Shown here in pieces: positions 27,883-37,910 of a DNA stretch of 64,000 nucleotides; within the stretch, counting starts at the first letter, position 1; each line of letters starts with the position of its first letter. The stretch is from Lachnospiraceae bacterium. GTDB taxonomy: Bacteria > Bacillota > Clostridia > Lachnospirales > Lachnospiraceae. The notes under the pieces are model-generated. The model had not been told where the DNA came from. It ran no database searches and saw only the letters and a program-made list of their open reading frames with translations. Made by a program: the position numbers and the translations under genes. Where the stretch lies: the NCBI GenBank assembly GCA_022781985.1, contig JALESH010000037.1, positions 1 through 64,000 of the forward strand, read 5' to 3'.

Positions 27883-29295
27883 TTGGAAAACAAAAGAGTG
27901 ACAAATACCGCAAAGTGCATATTGAATCTGTGGAATATCGGGCTGTTTGCAGTGGTATGGTTTGCTTTTTATAACAGCTATACCTTTGATACCTTCCGGC
28001 TTAAAGGCGGGTTAATTACGGTTGTGATTTTTATTTTTATATATACCTCTCTGTGCAGGCTGTACAGAGCTTACAGAATCGCTTCCTCGGAGATTGGGGA
28101 AACTGTTTTTTCTCAGATTCTTTCCTTTGGAATCGCGGATTTGATTCTGTATGCAGAATGCTGTCTGGTATACAATTGCTATGTTAATATTGTACCGGGC
28201 TTCCTTGCAGTATTGCTGCAGGGATTTGGTACTGCACTCATTGTGACCCTGACAAAGCAGTATTTTATCAGGCATATTTCGCCCAAGAGGACTATCCTGG
28301 TTTACGGACAGCGGGTGGAGCCTCAGGAGGTTATACAGTTTAAGGAAAGGCTGCTCAGTAAATACAGTCATCTCTTTTCCATAGAAGAGCTGGTGTGTGA
28401 AATGGATGAGAGCAGTGAATTTAAAGCAATAAGTTACGAGTATGAGGCTGTTATTCTCTATGAGTTGTCCAGCCACATCAGAGGAAAATATATTGCCCGG
28501 CTGGTTGGAGCAAGAAAAAGCTTCTATATTTCCCCTACGGTGGAGGATATTATGCTTCAGGGCTGTGAGCCGAAGCACCTGCTGGACACACCCCTGGTAA
28601 AATATAATTACAGATATAATAACAGACGGAATTATCTACTGAAACGTATTCTGGATGTGTTACTTTCCGTTTTTATCCTGGTCATTCTATCGCCGATCCT
28701 GCTTTTGATTGCTCTGCTGATCAAGCTGGAAGATGGGGGGCCGGTATTTTTTAAGCAAAAACGCTGTACAAAGGATGCCAGAGTATTTGAAATACTGAAA
28801 TTCAGAAGCATGGTGGTGGATGCAGAAAAGGACGGAGTGACTCCCTGCAGAAACGGGGACAGCAGAATAACCAGGGTAGGTGCATTTATCAGAAGGATCC
28901 GGCTGGATGAAGTCCCTCAGTTTATCAATGTAGTAAAAGGGGATATGAGTATCGTGGGTCCCCGTCCGGAGCGGGTCGAGCATGTGAGCCAATATATCCA
29001 GGAAATACCGGACTTTGCCTACCGTATGCGGGTTTTGGGCGGTCTCACAGGCTATGCCCAGATCTATGGCAAATACAATACCTCTGCCTACGATAAGCTC
29101 CGTCTGGATCTTCTTTATATTGAAAATCAGTCCCTGGTGCTGGATCTGAAGCTGGTTCTTCTTACGATAAAGACCATATTTACGCCGGAGAGTACGGAGG
29201 GGTTTGAGAAGGAGAAAAGTGAGAGGATAAATTTAAGGGCCAAGGATAGTATTTCATCAGGAAAGAAAAGGTTGAAGTCCGAGGGAATACAGTAA
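27883..29295 (+). CDS. Undecaprenyl-phosphate sugar phosphotransferase (CpsE/WbaP type)
   Basis: KRILDVLLSVFILVILSPILLLIALLIKLEDGGPVFFKQKR...FKILKFRSM-like and RLDEVPQFINVVKGDMSIVGPRPE motifs; TTG start. Confidence 0.92.
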   Translation: MENKRVTNTAKCILNLWNIGLFAVVWFAFYNSYTFDTFRLKGGLITVVIFIFIYTSLCRLYRAYRIASSEIGETVFSQILSFGIADLILYAECCLVYNCYVNIVPGFLAVLLQGFGTALIVTLTKQYFIRHISPKRTILVYGQRVEPQEVIQFKERLLSKYSHLFSIEELVCEMDESSEFKAISYEYEAVILYELSSHIRGKYIARLVGARKSFYISPTVEDIMLQGCEPKHLLDTPLVKYNYRYNNRRNYLLKRILDVLLSVFILVILSPILLLIALLIKLEDGGPVFFKQKRCTKDARVFEILKFRSMVVDAEKDGVTPCRNGDSRITRVGAFIRRIRLDEVPQFINVVKGDMSIVGPRPERVEHVSQYIQEIPDFAYRMRVLGGLTGYAQIYGKYNTSAYDKLRLDLLYIENQSLVLDLKLVLLTIKTIFTPESTEGFEKEKSERINLRAKDSISSGKKRLKSEGIQ

Positions 29296-29323
29296 AGAGA
29301 AATAAAATAGGAGATTGTCTGTA

Positions 29324-30493
29324 ATGCGTATTTTACTGCACATGGGTGATCCATATATGATTGATAATCCCTGTACCAAAAGAATGAGAGCCTTCAGGGA
29401 ACAATTTGAAAGTCATGGGCACGAGGTTGTGATACTTGCTCCCGATACAGGCAGCAGTGAAAAAGCTCCGGGCGTAGTATACTGCAAAACTTTACCATTG
29501 AAAAAAAAGACAAGCTTTTATCGTCTGCTTAACGCAGGCAGTTTTGCGCTCCAATCAATAAAGGAAGCAAAAAAAACAGGAAGCATAGACGTAGTGCTGA
29601 CAACCTGTCCCCCTCCTCTTATTAACTTATCGGGCTGGGTTATCGCACGGAGTAAGCATGCAAAATTGATCTATGATGTCCGGGACATCTGGCCGGATGT
29701 TGCATTGGAAATGAAGAGCTTTTCTGAGAAAAGCATATACTGCAGGGTGTTTGCCTGGATCAAAAAATTCATGCTGAAGCATGCAGATCTGGTAACAGCA
29801 GTCAGTCAGGGAAAGGTCAGCAAGCTCTCTTCAGAGGCAGGAAACAAACCCGTTGTGTATATTTCCAATGGTTTTGACAGGCATTTTCTGGACAATCAAA
29901 TGAATGAGGAGCTGTATGGCAGATTAAGCTTATTCCCCGGGTTCAAGTGCATTTATGTGGGCAATCTGGGATTGGCCCAGGGACTGATGCAGTTACTGCA
30001 GATTGCAGAGAGAGCACAGGAAAATAATCTGAATGCAAGCTTTATTTTATATGGTTCAGGGGCAGAGGAAAAACAGTTAAAAGAGTACGTAATAAAACAA
30101 AAAATTAAAAATGTTCATTTTGAAGGAAGATTGCCAAACAAAGATATGTATACTGTATTAAAGGCGGGAGATATGAGTTTTGTCCCTTTGGTGAATGGCA
30201 ATCTGAAGGACAGTATTCCCACAAAAATGTATGAGTCTCTGGGAAGCGGATGTCCGGTTTTATTGGCAGCAGAAGGAGATTCCGTAAAAATTTTAAGGGA
30301 TACAGGGTATGGGATCGCAGTCAGTCCCTATAGGGAAGCAGAGCTGTGGGAGGCATTTCTAAAACTGTATAATAGGGATGAAGCCGTTACAGAGAAGAAA
30401 GAATATGCAGTCAATCTCATGAAAAACAAATATTCATTAGACATATGGGCTAAAAAACTGGTAGAGGAAGCGGTACAGCTTTGCAGTGAATAG
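29324..30493 (+). CDS. Glycosyltransferase family 4-like protein
   Basis: GT-B fold motifs (HMGDPYMIDNPCTKRM; DVRDIWPDVALEM; YGSGAEEKQLKE). Confidence 0.85.
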   Translation: MRILLHMGDPYMIDNPCTKRMRAFREQFESHGHEVVILAPDTGSSEKAPGVVYCKTLPLKKKTSFYRLLNAGSFALQSIKEAKKTGSIDVVLTTCPPPLINLSGWVIARSKHAKLIYDVRDIWPDVALEMKSFSEKSIYCRVFAWIKKFMLKHADLVTAVSQGKVSKLSSEAGNKPVVYISNGFDRHFLDNQMNEELYGRLSLFPGFKCIYVGNLGLAQGLMQLLQIAERAQENNLNASFILYGSGAEEKQLKEYVIKQKIKNVHFEGRLPNKDMYTVLKAGDMSFVPLVNGNLKDSIPTKMYESLGSGCPVLLAAEGDSVKILRDTGYGIAVSPYREAELWEAFLKLYNRDEAVTEKKEYAVNLMKNKYSLDIWAKKLVEEAVQLCSE

Positions 30494-30494
30494 T

Positions 30495-32219
30495 ATGAAT
30501 ATATTGCAAAAAGGATATCTTTATTTTAACACAGTTAAATATCTGAAGAAAAGACAGATAGTGTATCAGTTAAAATACAGAGCTTTTGGGTTTGCATATC
30601 CGGATTCGGCTTCTGTATATAAAGGATACTTAAATAATTTTATGATTGCGGTTCCTGATTTAGATCTGGATGAGAGGTATATAGAGCGTTTTTGCATAGA
30701 AGACCTTCTGGATAACAGGATCACCCTGCTGTATGAGTCTGTGGTTTGGAAGCCGGGGAAATGGGAGGACAAAGAGAAGAATCATTTATGGAATTTTAAT
30801 CTGCATTATTTAGAGTATTTCATTGTACTGGCAGGTGCATACAGACGAAGCGGGGATATGCGATATGTCCGGAAAATGAAGGAATTGTATTTGGATTGGC
30901 ACCAGTGTTTTGAAAGGAAGAAGTATAAGGATGCATGGCATCCTTATACTTCTTCTCTAAGAATCGTCAATCTGTTTATCTGCATGGATCTTCTGGGAGA
31001 TATATTGGCAGGTGATTCTGATTTTTGGAATATCTTATTGCAGGATCAGTATCGGACATATCTTTTTATAAGAAAAAACAGGGAGAGAAATCTGCTGGGC
31101 AATCATTATTTCGAAAATCTGTGCGCAGTTTATATTGCCAGTGTTTTTTTCAAGGAGGATCGGATTTCCGACAGATATGAGAGGCTTCTTATAAAAGAGG
31201 CCGGGGAGCAGATTTTAAGGGATGGGATGCATTATGAAAGAAGTCTCATGTACCATAATTTGATATTGGAAGACTTCATGCGTATTGAACTGGCGGCGCA
31301 GCAAAGGGAAAAGAAAAACGAACAGTTTATTGGTGTAATTCGAGACTGCATTTATCGAATGGCAGATGCAGTATACTCTTTGGAAAGGGGGAATGATGCG
31401 CGTTTGCCATTGTTTAATGATACAGGAAGCAATATTGCAAAATCCCCTGATCAATTGCTGAAGGCAGCAGGGAGAGATGTCAATTATTCTCCAAGATTAA
31501 AATACAGCTTCAGTGAAGCCGGATATTTTATATTGGAAAATAAAGAGATCAGGGTAATTTTTGACTGCGGGGAAATTGCCCCTGATTATATCACCGGCCA
31601 TGGACATTGTGATGCTTTAAGCTTTGAGCTTTACTGCCGGAGTATTCCGGTGCTGGTAAACGCAGGAACCTTTCAGTATCAGACCAGCCTGCGCAGGTTT
31701 TTTAGAAGTGACTGTGCCCATAATACAGTACGGGTCAATGGGGAGGATCAGTCAGAGTGCTGGGGAGAGCACCGTACAGCCAGAAGGGTTAAAATATTAG
31801 AGGTTCAGGATCATACTCCCTCCAATGTTACCGGGGTGATTGAGACTTATAAGGGTGTGAAAATAAAACGCAGGATAGAGCTGTCAGAAAAGGGAATAAG
31901 CTTAAAGGATAAAATATGGGGGCTGCAAAGGAAAGGCAGCAGTATAAGCAGCTATTTCAGGGTGCATCCCCGCTTTAAGGTCAAAGCAGGGAGGAAGGGG
32001 AATGTGATGCTTATCTCCTATGAAGAAAGCAGGCTGCAGTTTGCCATAGAAGCAGATCGCGGAAGCTGGATCCTGCATCAGGATGATCTCTGCCATTATT
32101 CTGAACAATTCGGAGTCCGGGAAAAAACGGATGTACTGGAACTATACCAGGAGCCCGGAGAGGACAGATTGAACCAGTGCATAACAATTTCAATAGTAGA
32201 GGTGAATACGGATGATTAA
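30495..32219 (+). CDS. Heparinase II/III-family-like protein
   Basis: WNFNLHYLEYFIVL; LLGNHYFENLCAVYIA; YITGHGHCDALSFELYCRSIPVLVNAGTFQY typical of the heparinase II/III C-terminus. Confidence 0.85.
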   Translation: MNILQKGYLYFNTVKYLKKRQIVYQLKYRAFGFAYPDSASVYKGYLNNFMIAVPDLDLDERYIERFCIEDLLDNRITLLYESVVWKPGKWEDKEKNHLWNFNLHYLEYFIVLAGAYRRSGDMRYVRKMKELYLDWHQCFERKKYKDAWHPYTSSLRIVNLFICMDLLGDILAGDSDFWNILLQDQYRTYLFIRKNRERNLLGNHYFENLCAVYIASVFFKEDRISDRYERLLIKEAGEQILRDGMHYERSLMYHNLILEDFMRIELAAQQREKKNEQFIGVIRDCIYRMADAVYSLERGNDARLPLFNDTGSNIAKSPDQLLKAAGRDVNYSPRLKYSFSEAGYFILENKEIRVIFDCGEIAPDYITGHGHCDALSFELYCRSIPVLVNAGTFQYQTSLRRFFRSDCAHNTVRVNGEDQSECWGEHRTARRVKILEVQDHTPSNVTGVIETYKGVKIKRRIELSEKGISLKDKIWGLQRKGSSISSYFRVHPRFKVKAGRKGNVMLISYEESRLQFAIEADRGSWILHQDDLCHYSEQFGVREKTDVLELYQEPGEDRLNQCITISIVEVNTDD

Positions 32220-33432
32220 CGTAATTGGCTTGGGCTATATAGGGTTACCCACAGCACTTATGCTGGCCGCCCATGGTATGGAGGTGACAGGAACCGATTA
32301 TAATGAGGAGCTTGTCCATACATTAAAGGCAGGAAGGACAACTTTTAAGGAAGAAGGTCTGGAGGAGCTCTTTCATAAAGCGGTTGAATCAGGGATTCAG
32401 TTTTCCAATCAGTACCAGAGGACGGATATGTATATTGTCTCTGTGCCTACGCCATATGATAAAAAAAGCAAAAAGGTGGATGCCCGGTATGTTATTTCTG
32501 CAATCCGAAGTATATTGGAGGTTTGTTTACAAGAGTCAATTATAGTAATAGAATCCACTGTTTCGCCGGGAACTATTGATAGGTATGTTCGTCCGCTCTT
32601 TAAAGAAAGAAATTTGGTAATTGGTAAAGATATACATATTGTTCACGCACCGGAGAGGATCATTCCGGGAAATATGGTATATGAATTGCTTAATAATAAC
32701 AGAACGATAGGCGCAGATTCTTTTGAAGTAGGAGAAAAGGTAAAGACAATATATTCGTCATTTTGTAAGGGCGAGATCATTGTAACGGATATCCGTACGG
32801 CGGAAATGACTAAGGTAGTGGAAAATACCTTTAGAGATATTAATATAGCATATGCCAACGAACTGGCTAAAATATGCCGCTCTGATAATTTGGACGTATA
32901 TGAGATCATCCGTATTGCAAATAAGCATCCCAGAGTGAATATTCTTAGTCCGGGACCGGGAGTGGGAGGCCATTGCATTTCTGTAGATCCATGGTTTTTG
33001 GTGGGTGATTATCCAGGACTTGCAAATATTATTTTGGCTGCCAGAAAAATAAATGATTCCATGCCGGAATTTGTGCTGAGAAGAATATATGAAATTATGA
33101 AGGAAAACAATATCAGGGAGGTTGGCAGGGTTGGACTATATGGACTGACTTATAAAGAGGATGTAGATGATGTCAGAGAGAGTCCTACACTGCAGCTGCT
33201 GGATTGTATGGAAAAGCATTTGGCAGGAGGGATCAGGGTATATGATCCATGGATAACAAAGGATATTGTGGAGAATCAATATCATAATTTTGAAGACTTT
33301 TTAAATGATGTTGATCTTGTAGTGATCATGGTGGGGCATAATCATATAAAACAAAATTCGCACATGTTAGATGGTAAGTACATTCTGGACACCCGGAGCA
33401 TTATGGAAAATGAAGAAATATACAGATTATAG
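32212..33432 (+). CDS. wecC: UDP-N-acetyl-D-mannosamine dehydrogenase-like (UDP-sugar dehydrogenase)
   Basis: VIGLGYIGLPTALMLA, SVPTPYD, SPGPGVGGHCISVDPWFL. Confidence 0.88.
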   Translation: MINVIGLGYIGLPTALMLAAHGMEVTGTDYNEELVHTLKAGRTTFKEEGLEELFHKAVESGIQFSNQYQRTDMYIVSVPTPYDKKSKKVDARYVISAIRSILEVCLQESIIVIESTVSPGTIDRYVRPLFKERNLVIGKDIHIVHAPERIIPGNMVYELLNNNRTIGADSFEVGEKVKTIYSSFCKGEIIVTDIRTAEMTKVVENTFRDINIAYANELAKICRSDNLDVYEIIRIANKHPRVNILSPGPGVGGHCISVDPWFLVGDYPGLANIILAARKINDSMPEFVLRRIYEIMKENNIREVGRVGLYGLTYKEDVDDVRESPTLQLLDCMEKHLAGGIRVYDPWITKDIVENQYHNFEDFLNDVDLVVIMVGHNHIKQNSHMLDGKYILDTRSIMENEEIYRL

Positions 33433-33449
33433 GGGCAGAAAAAAATAAT

Positions 33450-34517
33450 ATGAAAATCATAAATATTGGAAAGGTTCCGCCGCCGATAGGTGGTGTGACT
33501 ACATTTATAAAAAGGTTAAAGTATTATCTGGATAAAAATAATATTGATAATATGTTCATTGATATTTCGGGAATAGATACAGAAAGAAAAAGAAGTGAGG
33601 GGTATTTATGCCTTGGAGTATTCCGAGCATTTGTAAAAATACTGCAGGCACCCAAATCAGTTATTATGTTTCATACAGCCAAACCCCAAATGCTGGCAGC
33701 GGCAAGTGTGCTGAGCATAAAGCATAGAATTGTTATTTTTGTCCATGGAGAGACCACGATTACTGTTTCAGTCCATAGAGGGATCTGGAGAAAAGCATTA
33801 GCCAATATTGATTATTTTCTTACTCCCACTGAGGAATTAAAAGATAAGCTGGGTGTGCATTTTCCGGAAATGAAGAGGAGAGTAATAAGTGTTCCATTTA
33901 TACTATTTCCTGAAAAATCAAAAAATTTGAGTGACCAAAGCGTTATTGCATTAAAAAATAAAGTTGATTATCTATTAGGAATATATGCGTGTGAATTGAA
34001 GTTTTACAAGGGGCTTGATTTGTATGGATTGGATATGGCAATAGAGTTGATTCATTCCTTGCGTCAAAAAGGATATAATGTAGGGCTGATAATGCTGCTG
34101 CCTGACATCTCAAATCATGAATTTTATATCAGTTTATGCAGAAAAATCAAAGAATTAAAGTTAGAAGATTACATTGTCCGAATAGAGAAAGCCATAGAAG
34201 ATGCAAGTTCACTTTATCGGCTGATTGACCTTTATATCAGACCAACAAATACCGATGGAGATGCATTCTCAATATGGGAATCACTCTATGTTAAGACACC
34301 TGTTTTGGCTTCGGATATCACTGTCCGACCAGAGGGCTGTATTCTGTTTGAAAGCAGAAATCAGGAGGCTTTTAATGATAGGGCAGAAGAAGTGTTAAGA
34401 AACTATCCGCTTTATAAAGAGAAGGTCATGAAGCTTGAAATACATGGCAGTGAAGATAAGCTGATCAGGATGTTAGAAAGAATAACGAAAGCAGGAGAGA
34501 AGAAAAATGATTCCTAA
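33450..34517 (+). CDS. Glycosyltransferase (GT-B)
   Basis: IGKVPPPIGGVTTFIKRLK; C-terminal YIRPTNTDGDAFSIWESLYVKTPVLAS. Confidence 0.82.
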   Translation: MKIINIGKVPPPIGGVTTFIKRLKYYLDKNNIDNMFIDISGIDTERKRSEGYLCLGVFRAFVKILQAPKSVIMFHTAKPQMLAAASVLSIKHRIVIFVHGETTITVSVHRGIWRKALANIDYFLTPTEELKDKLGVHFPEMKRRVISVPFILFPEKSKNLSDQSVIALKNKVDYLLGIYACELKFYKGLDLYGLDMAIELIHSLRQKGYNVGLIMLLPDISNHEFYISLCRKIKELKLEDYIVRIEKAIEDASSLYRLIDLYIRPTNTDGDAFSIWESLYVKTPVLASDITVRPEGCILFESRNQEAFNDRAEEVLRNYPLYKEKVMKLEIHGSEDKLIRMLERITKAGEKKNDS

Positions 34518-35310
34518 AATAATTCATTACTGCTGGTTTGGAAAAGGCCCAATGCCGGAATTGGCAGAGCGTTGTCTGCAAAGCTGGGAAGATATATTAA
34601 AGGGCTATAAGATCATTCGGTGGGATGAAGAAAATTTTAACGTGAATATATGTGATTATGTAAGGGAGGCGTATGAAGCTAAGAAGTATGCCTTTGTCAC
34701 TGACTATGTACGGCTGTATGCCATGTATTATTATGGCGGAATATATATGGATACGGATGTGGAAGTACTTCAGCCTTTAGACTCCTTTTTGGACAATAGA
34801 GCCTTTTCCGGCTTTGAAAATGAGATTAATATCCCAACAGGAATAATGGCCTGTGAAAAAGGATATTCATGCTTTGGAGAATTATTAAATGAGTATGCAG
34901 ATAAGCATTTCCTGAATGAGGATGGGACTTATGATTTGACTACCAATGTTGAACTGATCACAAATTATTATTTAAAAAGGGGATTGGTGCAGAACAATGA
35001 GCGTCAGATCGTAGATGGGTTTTTATTGATGCCTTCGCTGACTTTTTGTCCTCCTCCTGAGGATATTATACCAGGAAATAGGGATCATATAGTAACCATT
35101 CACCACAAAAATGGCTCTTGGATTCCAAAAGAGCTGAGGCCGGATAAAGAGTCTAAAAAATACTGGTGTAAGATCTGGATGAAGAGATCTATAAAGAGGG
35201 TGATAGGCAGAAAGAAATATGAAAAAATGATCCGTTGGTTGAACAGACATAGGAGGATACGCACATATAATGAACTTCATAAGGGAAATAAAACAAAGAA
35301 CCATAAATAA
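34507..35310 (+). CDS. GT32/OCH1-like glycosyltransferase (DXD sugar-binding)
   Basis: IPKIIHYCWFGKGPMPELAERCLQSW...TDYVRLYAMYYYGGIYMDTDVEVL. Confidence 0.9.
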   Translation: MIPKIIHYCWFGKGPMPELAERCLQSWEDILKGYKIIRWDEENFNVNICDYVREAYEAKKYAFVTDYVRLYAMYYYGGIYMDTDVEVLQPLDSFLDNRAFSGFENEINIPTGIMACEKGYSCFGELLNEYADKHFLNEDGTYDLTTNVELITNYYLKRGLVQNNERQIVDGFLLMPSLTFCPPPEDIIPGNRDHIVTIHHKNGSWIPKELRPDKESKKYWCKIWMKRSIKRVIGRKKYEKMIRWLNRHRRIRTYNELHKGNKTKNHK

Positions 35311-36583
35311 TGCTTTGTTTAACCGTATTATACAAGCCATATCCTTTGGAGTGTTCGGAGCTGTAGGATCGCGTTTTTTTATTTTGCTGGCAGGGATATT
35401 ATTATCCAGAATATTAGGGGAAACCCTATATGGTAAATATTCATTAGTTCATACAACAGTCTTAACCTTTGTCTCTTTTTCAGGACTGGGTATTGGCGCT
35501 ACACTAACTCGGTATATTGTGGTACATAGAGAGGAACCGGAATATCTGGGGAAAATAATCAAGACGCTTTCGACATTTTGTTATTTAATGTCCTTTATAG
35601 TTGCATTGTCAGCAATTTTTCTTTCATCAAAAATATCACACCTGATAGTTCAAAATGATGAATTATCAGTTTATTTTAAGAGCGCAGCAGTTTCCATATT
35701 TTTTTCTTCCTTAGCATCTATTCAGCAGAGCATATTGATTGGCTTTGAGAGATATAAAGAAAATGCTTATGTTCAATTTTTAAGATGTATTTTGTATTTG
35801 ATTCTATCAGTAGTATTGTCAGGTATATTTGGCATAAGCGGGGCTATTTTGGCATTAATCGGAGCCGATGTAATTTTATTTATAGTTTCAGATTGGCTGA
35901 ATAGGAAACAGTATAAAAAGGAGCAGATTGCTTTAAAATTGGATTTGAACCCAAATATACGCAGGATGCTGTTTCAGTTTACACTGCCTACTTTTATTGC
36001 AAGTATGCTGTATACACCCACGCTTTGGATAGCGAATGCCATGCTGACGAAATATGCGGGATATAATGAGATGGCAATATATGCTGTATCCAATCAGTGG
36101 CTTACCATATTAACCTATATACCGGCTCAATTCGGAAATATGAAACCCATATATACAGAATTATATTGTAATAAAAAATATGCACAGCTTTGGAAATCTT
36201 TTTATAGGATTTCGATCATTTCTTCTGGTATTTTGATTCCATTTATTATTATGGGAATTTTATTTGGAAGAACGATCCTGGGGCTGTATGGAGATGGTTA
36301 CGTAGACGGAGCCTACACTTTTTATCTGATGCTTATTGCAGCTGCAATCATCAATTTACAGGCACAGGTGGGATCATTGCTGCAGGCAGTTGGTAAAATG
36401 TGGACAGGTTTTGCGCTTAATTTGATATGGTCAATAGTATTTCTGGGCTTATTTTACTTGCTTAGATTAAATGGCAGTGTGGGGTATGCTATTGCCTATC
36501 TGAGTGCATATATTATTCATACAGTTAATTCATTGGGAATTATTTTTGTATTGTTAAGAAGGACAAAAAAGGAGACGGAATAG
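35270..36583 (+). CDS. Wzx-type flippase / polysaccharide biosynthesis protein
   Basis: About 12 TM segments, MATE-like organisation. Confidence 0.85.
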   Translation: MNFIREIKQRTINNALFNRIIQAISFGVFGAVGSRFFILLAGILLSRILGETLYGKYSLVHTTVLTFVSFSGLGIGATLTRYIVVHREEPEYLGKIIKTLSTFCYLMSFIVALSAIFLSSKISHLIVQNDELSVYFKSAAVSIFFSSLASIQQSILIGFERYKENAYVQFLRCILYLILSVVLSGIFGISGAILALIGADVILFIVSDWLNRKQYKKEQIALKLDLNPNIRRMLFQFTLPTFIASMLYTPTLWIANAMLTKYAGYNEMAIYAVSNQWLTILTYIPAQFGNMKPIYTELYCNKKYAQLWKSFYRISIISSGILIPFIIMGILFGRTILGLYGDGYVDGAYTFYLMLIAAAIINLQAQVGSLLQAVGKMWTGFALNLIWSIVFLGLFYLLRLNGSVGYAIAYLSAYIIHTVNSLGIIFVLLRRTKKETE

Positions 36584-36602
36584 TAGATTTCGATATAATG
36601 CA

Positions 36603-37883
36603 ATGACCATAAAAATTAAAAAGAAAAATATATATGAATGGATTCCGCCTATTTTACTGCTGATGCCTTATTTGGACAGAGGGTGGATTCGGCATACTTT
36701 TTTATATAGTAAGAATGGTGTATATTTTTATCCAATATTGATTTTCATGATAGTGGTAGGATGTGTATTTGCTTTTATTACAAGGCACCATGTATTTTGC
36801 AGCAGGCTCAGGCAGATTATCAGAGGAACCTCTTTTCTGGCTTTTTTGACTTTCTTATCCGGAGCTGTAATAAGTATTCAAAACAATAATTTTGCAGTTT
36901 TTGCGGTGCAGTTTATGTGGCTGTTTATACCTATATGGTATGCATGGGAGGTATATGCTTTTATTTGCCATAAAAAGCTGAATATAGGAAATATCGTAGA
37001 TAAATATTTAGGCTTATTTGCAGCATATTGTATTTTTTCAATAGCTATACAAATGTATTCTTATGGGTTTTATTTCGGTTCGTCCATACGATTGGGAGGC
37101 GGAAGCGGAAGTGGGGGATTGTTATTCTCTTATACAGTGGCTATCGTTTTTGGATTGTTGATTCTAAGAAAAAAATATATACCTGTGGTGAAAAGAATTT
37201 TGCTGGCAGGCATCTATTTCCTGTTTGCTATTTTGTCGGGAAGCCGGGGAGCAATTTTTATTATTCTTTTTGAATTGGTATTATATTTTTTCTCCTATAA
37301 AAAAACATATCAGCGCATTATGATGGTTAGTGCTGCATTTTTGTTTGCAGTTATTGAGAATCCCATGGAATATATTTATCAAATTGCGCCGAGGCTTTTA
37401 GAACTGTCAGATAATAAAAGAGCTCAGACTATCAACAGTACATTAAATGTATTTTCCAAGCAGGGCATTATGAGGGATTTATTTGGAAATGGTTTAGGTC
37501 AGTTCTTTCCATATCAGGAATGGCTTGGCTCAATTAATTCATTATATGGAACTATACACTTTAAAAACATTATCAGTATCAATGGGGAACTTTTTTTAGT
37601 ACAGCCGCATAATACGTATATTCACTTGTTGTTAGAGATAGGGATCATTGGTTTGGCTGTATTTATGATTATACTGTTTCTTATGATGAAATTTTTGCTG
37701 AATACGCACGTGGGAGAGTGCAGGAGAAACCTTCTCATTATTTTTTTTATAATATGTGCATTTAATTGTTTGGATGCAGTATTCAGTATGGCTCCCGGCA
37801 TAGCAAGTATCTGGTGGATCCTTACATTAATCGTTATAGGGTATAAGGATGCCGAAAAAGAGGGAAGCGTATCCTCTCTGTGA
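36603..37883 (+). CDS. Wzy/O-antigen ligase-like polymerase
   Basis: Multi-TM protein with SGSRGAIFI and QPHNTYIHLLLEIGIIGLAVF. Confidence 0.82.
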   Translation: MTIKIKKKNIYEWIPPILLLMPYLDRGWIRHTFLYSKNGVYFYPILIFMIVVGCVFAFITRHHVFCSRLRQIIRGTSFLAFLTFLSGAVISIQNNNFAVFAVQFMWLFIPIWYAWEVYAFICHKKLNIGNIVDKYLGLFAAYCIFSIAIQMYSYGFYFGSSIRLGGGSGSGGLLFSYTVAIVFGLLILRKKYIPVVKRILLAGIYFLFAILSGSRGAIFIILFELVLYFFSYKKTYQRIMMVSAAFLFAVIENPMEYIYQIAPRLLELSDNKRAQTINSTLNVFSKQGIMRDLFGNGLGQFFPYQEWLGSINSLYGTIHFKNIISINGELFLVQPHNTYIHLLLEIGIIGLAVFMIILFLMMKFLLNTHVGECRRNLLIIFFIICAFNCLDAVFSMAPGIASIWWILTLIVIGYKDAEKEGSVSSL

Positions 37884-37910
37884 TTTGAATATAAGGTGGG
37901 GTATATTTTA

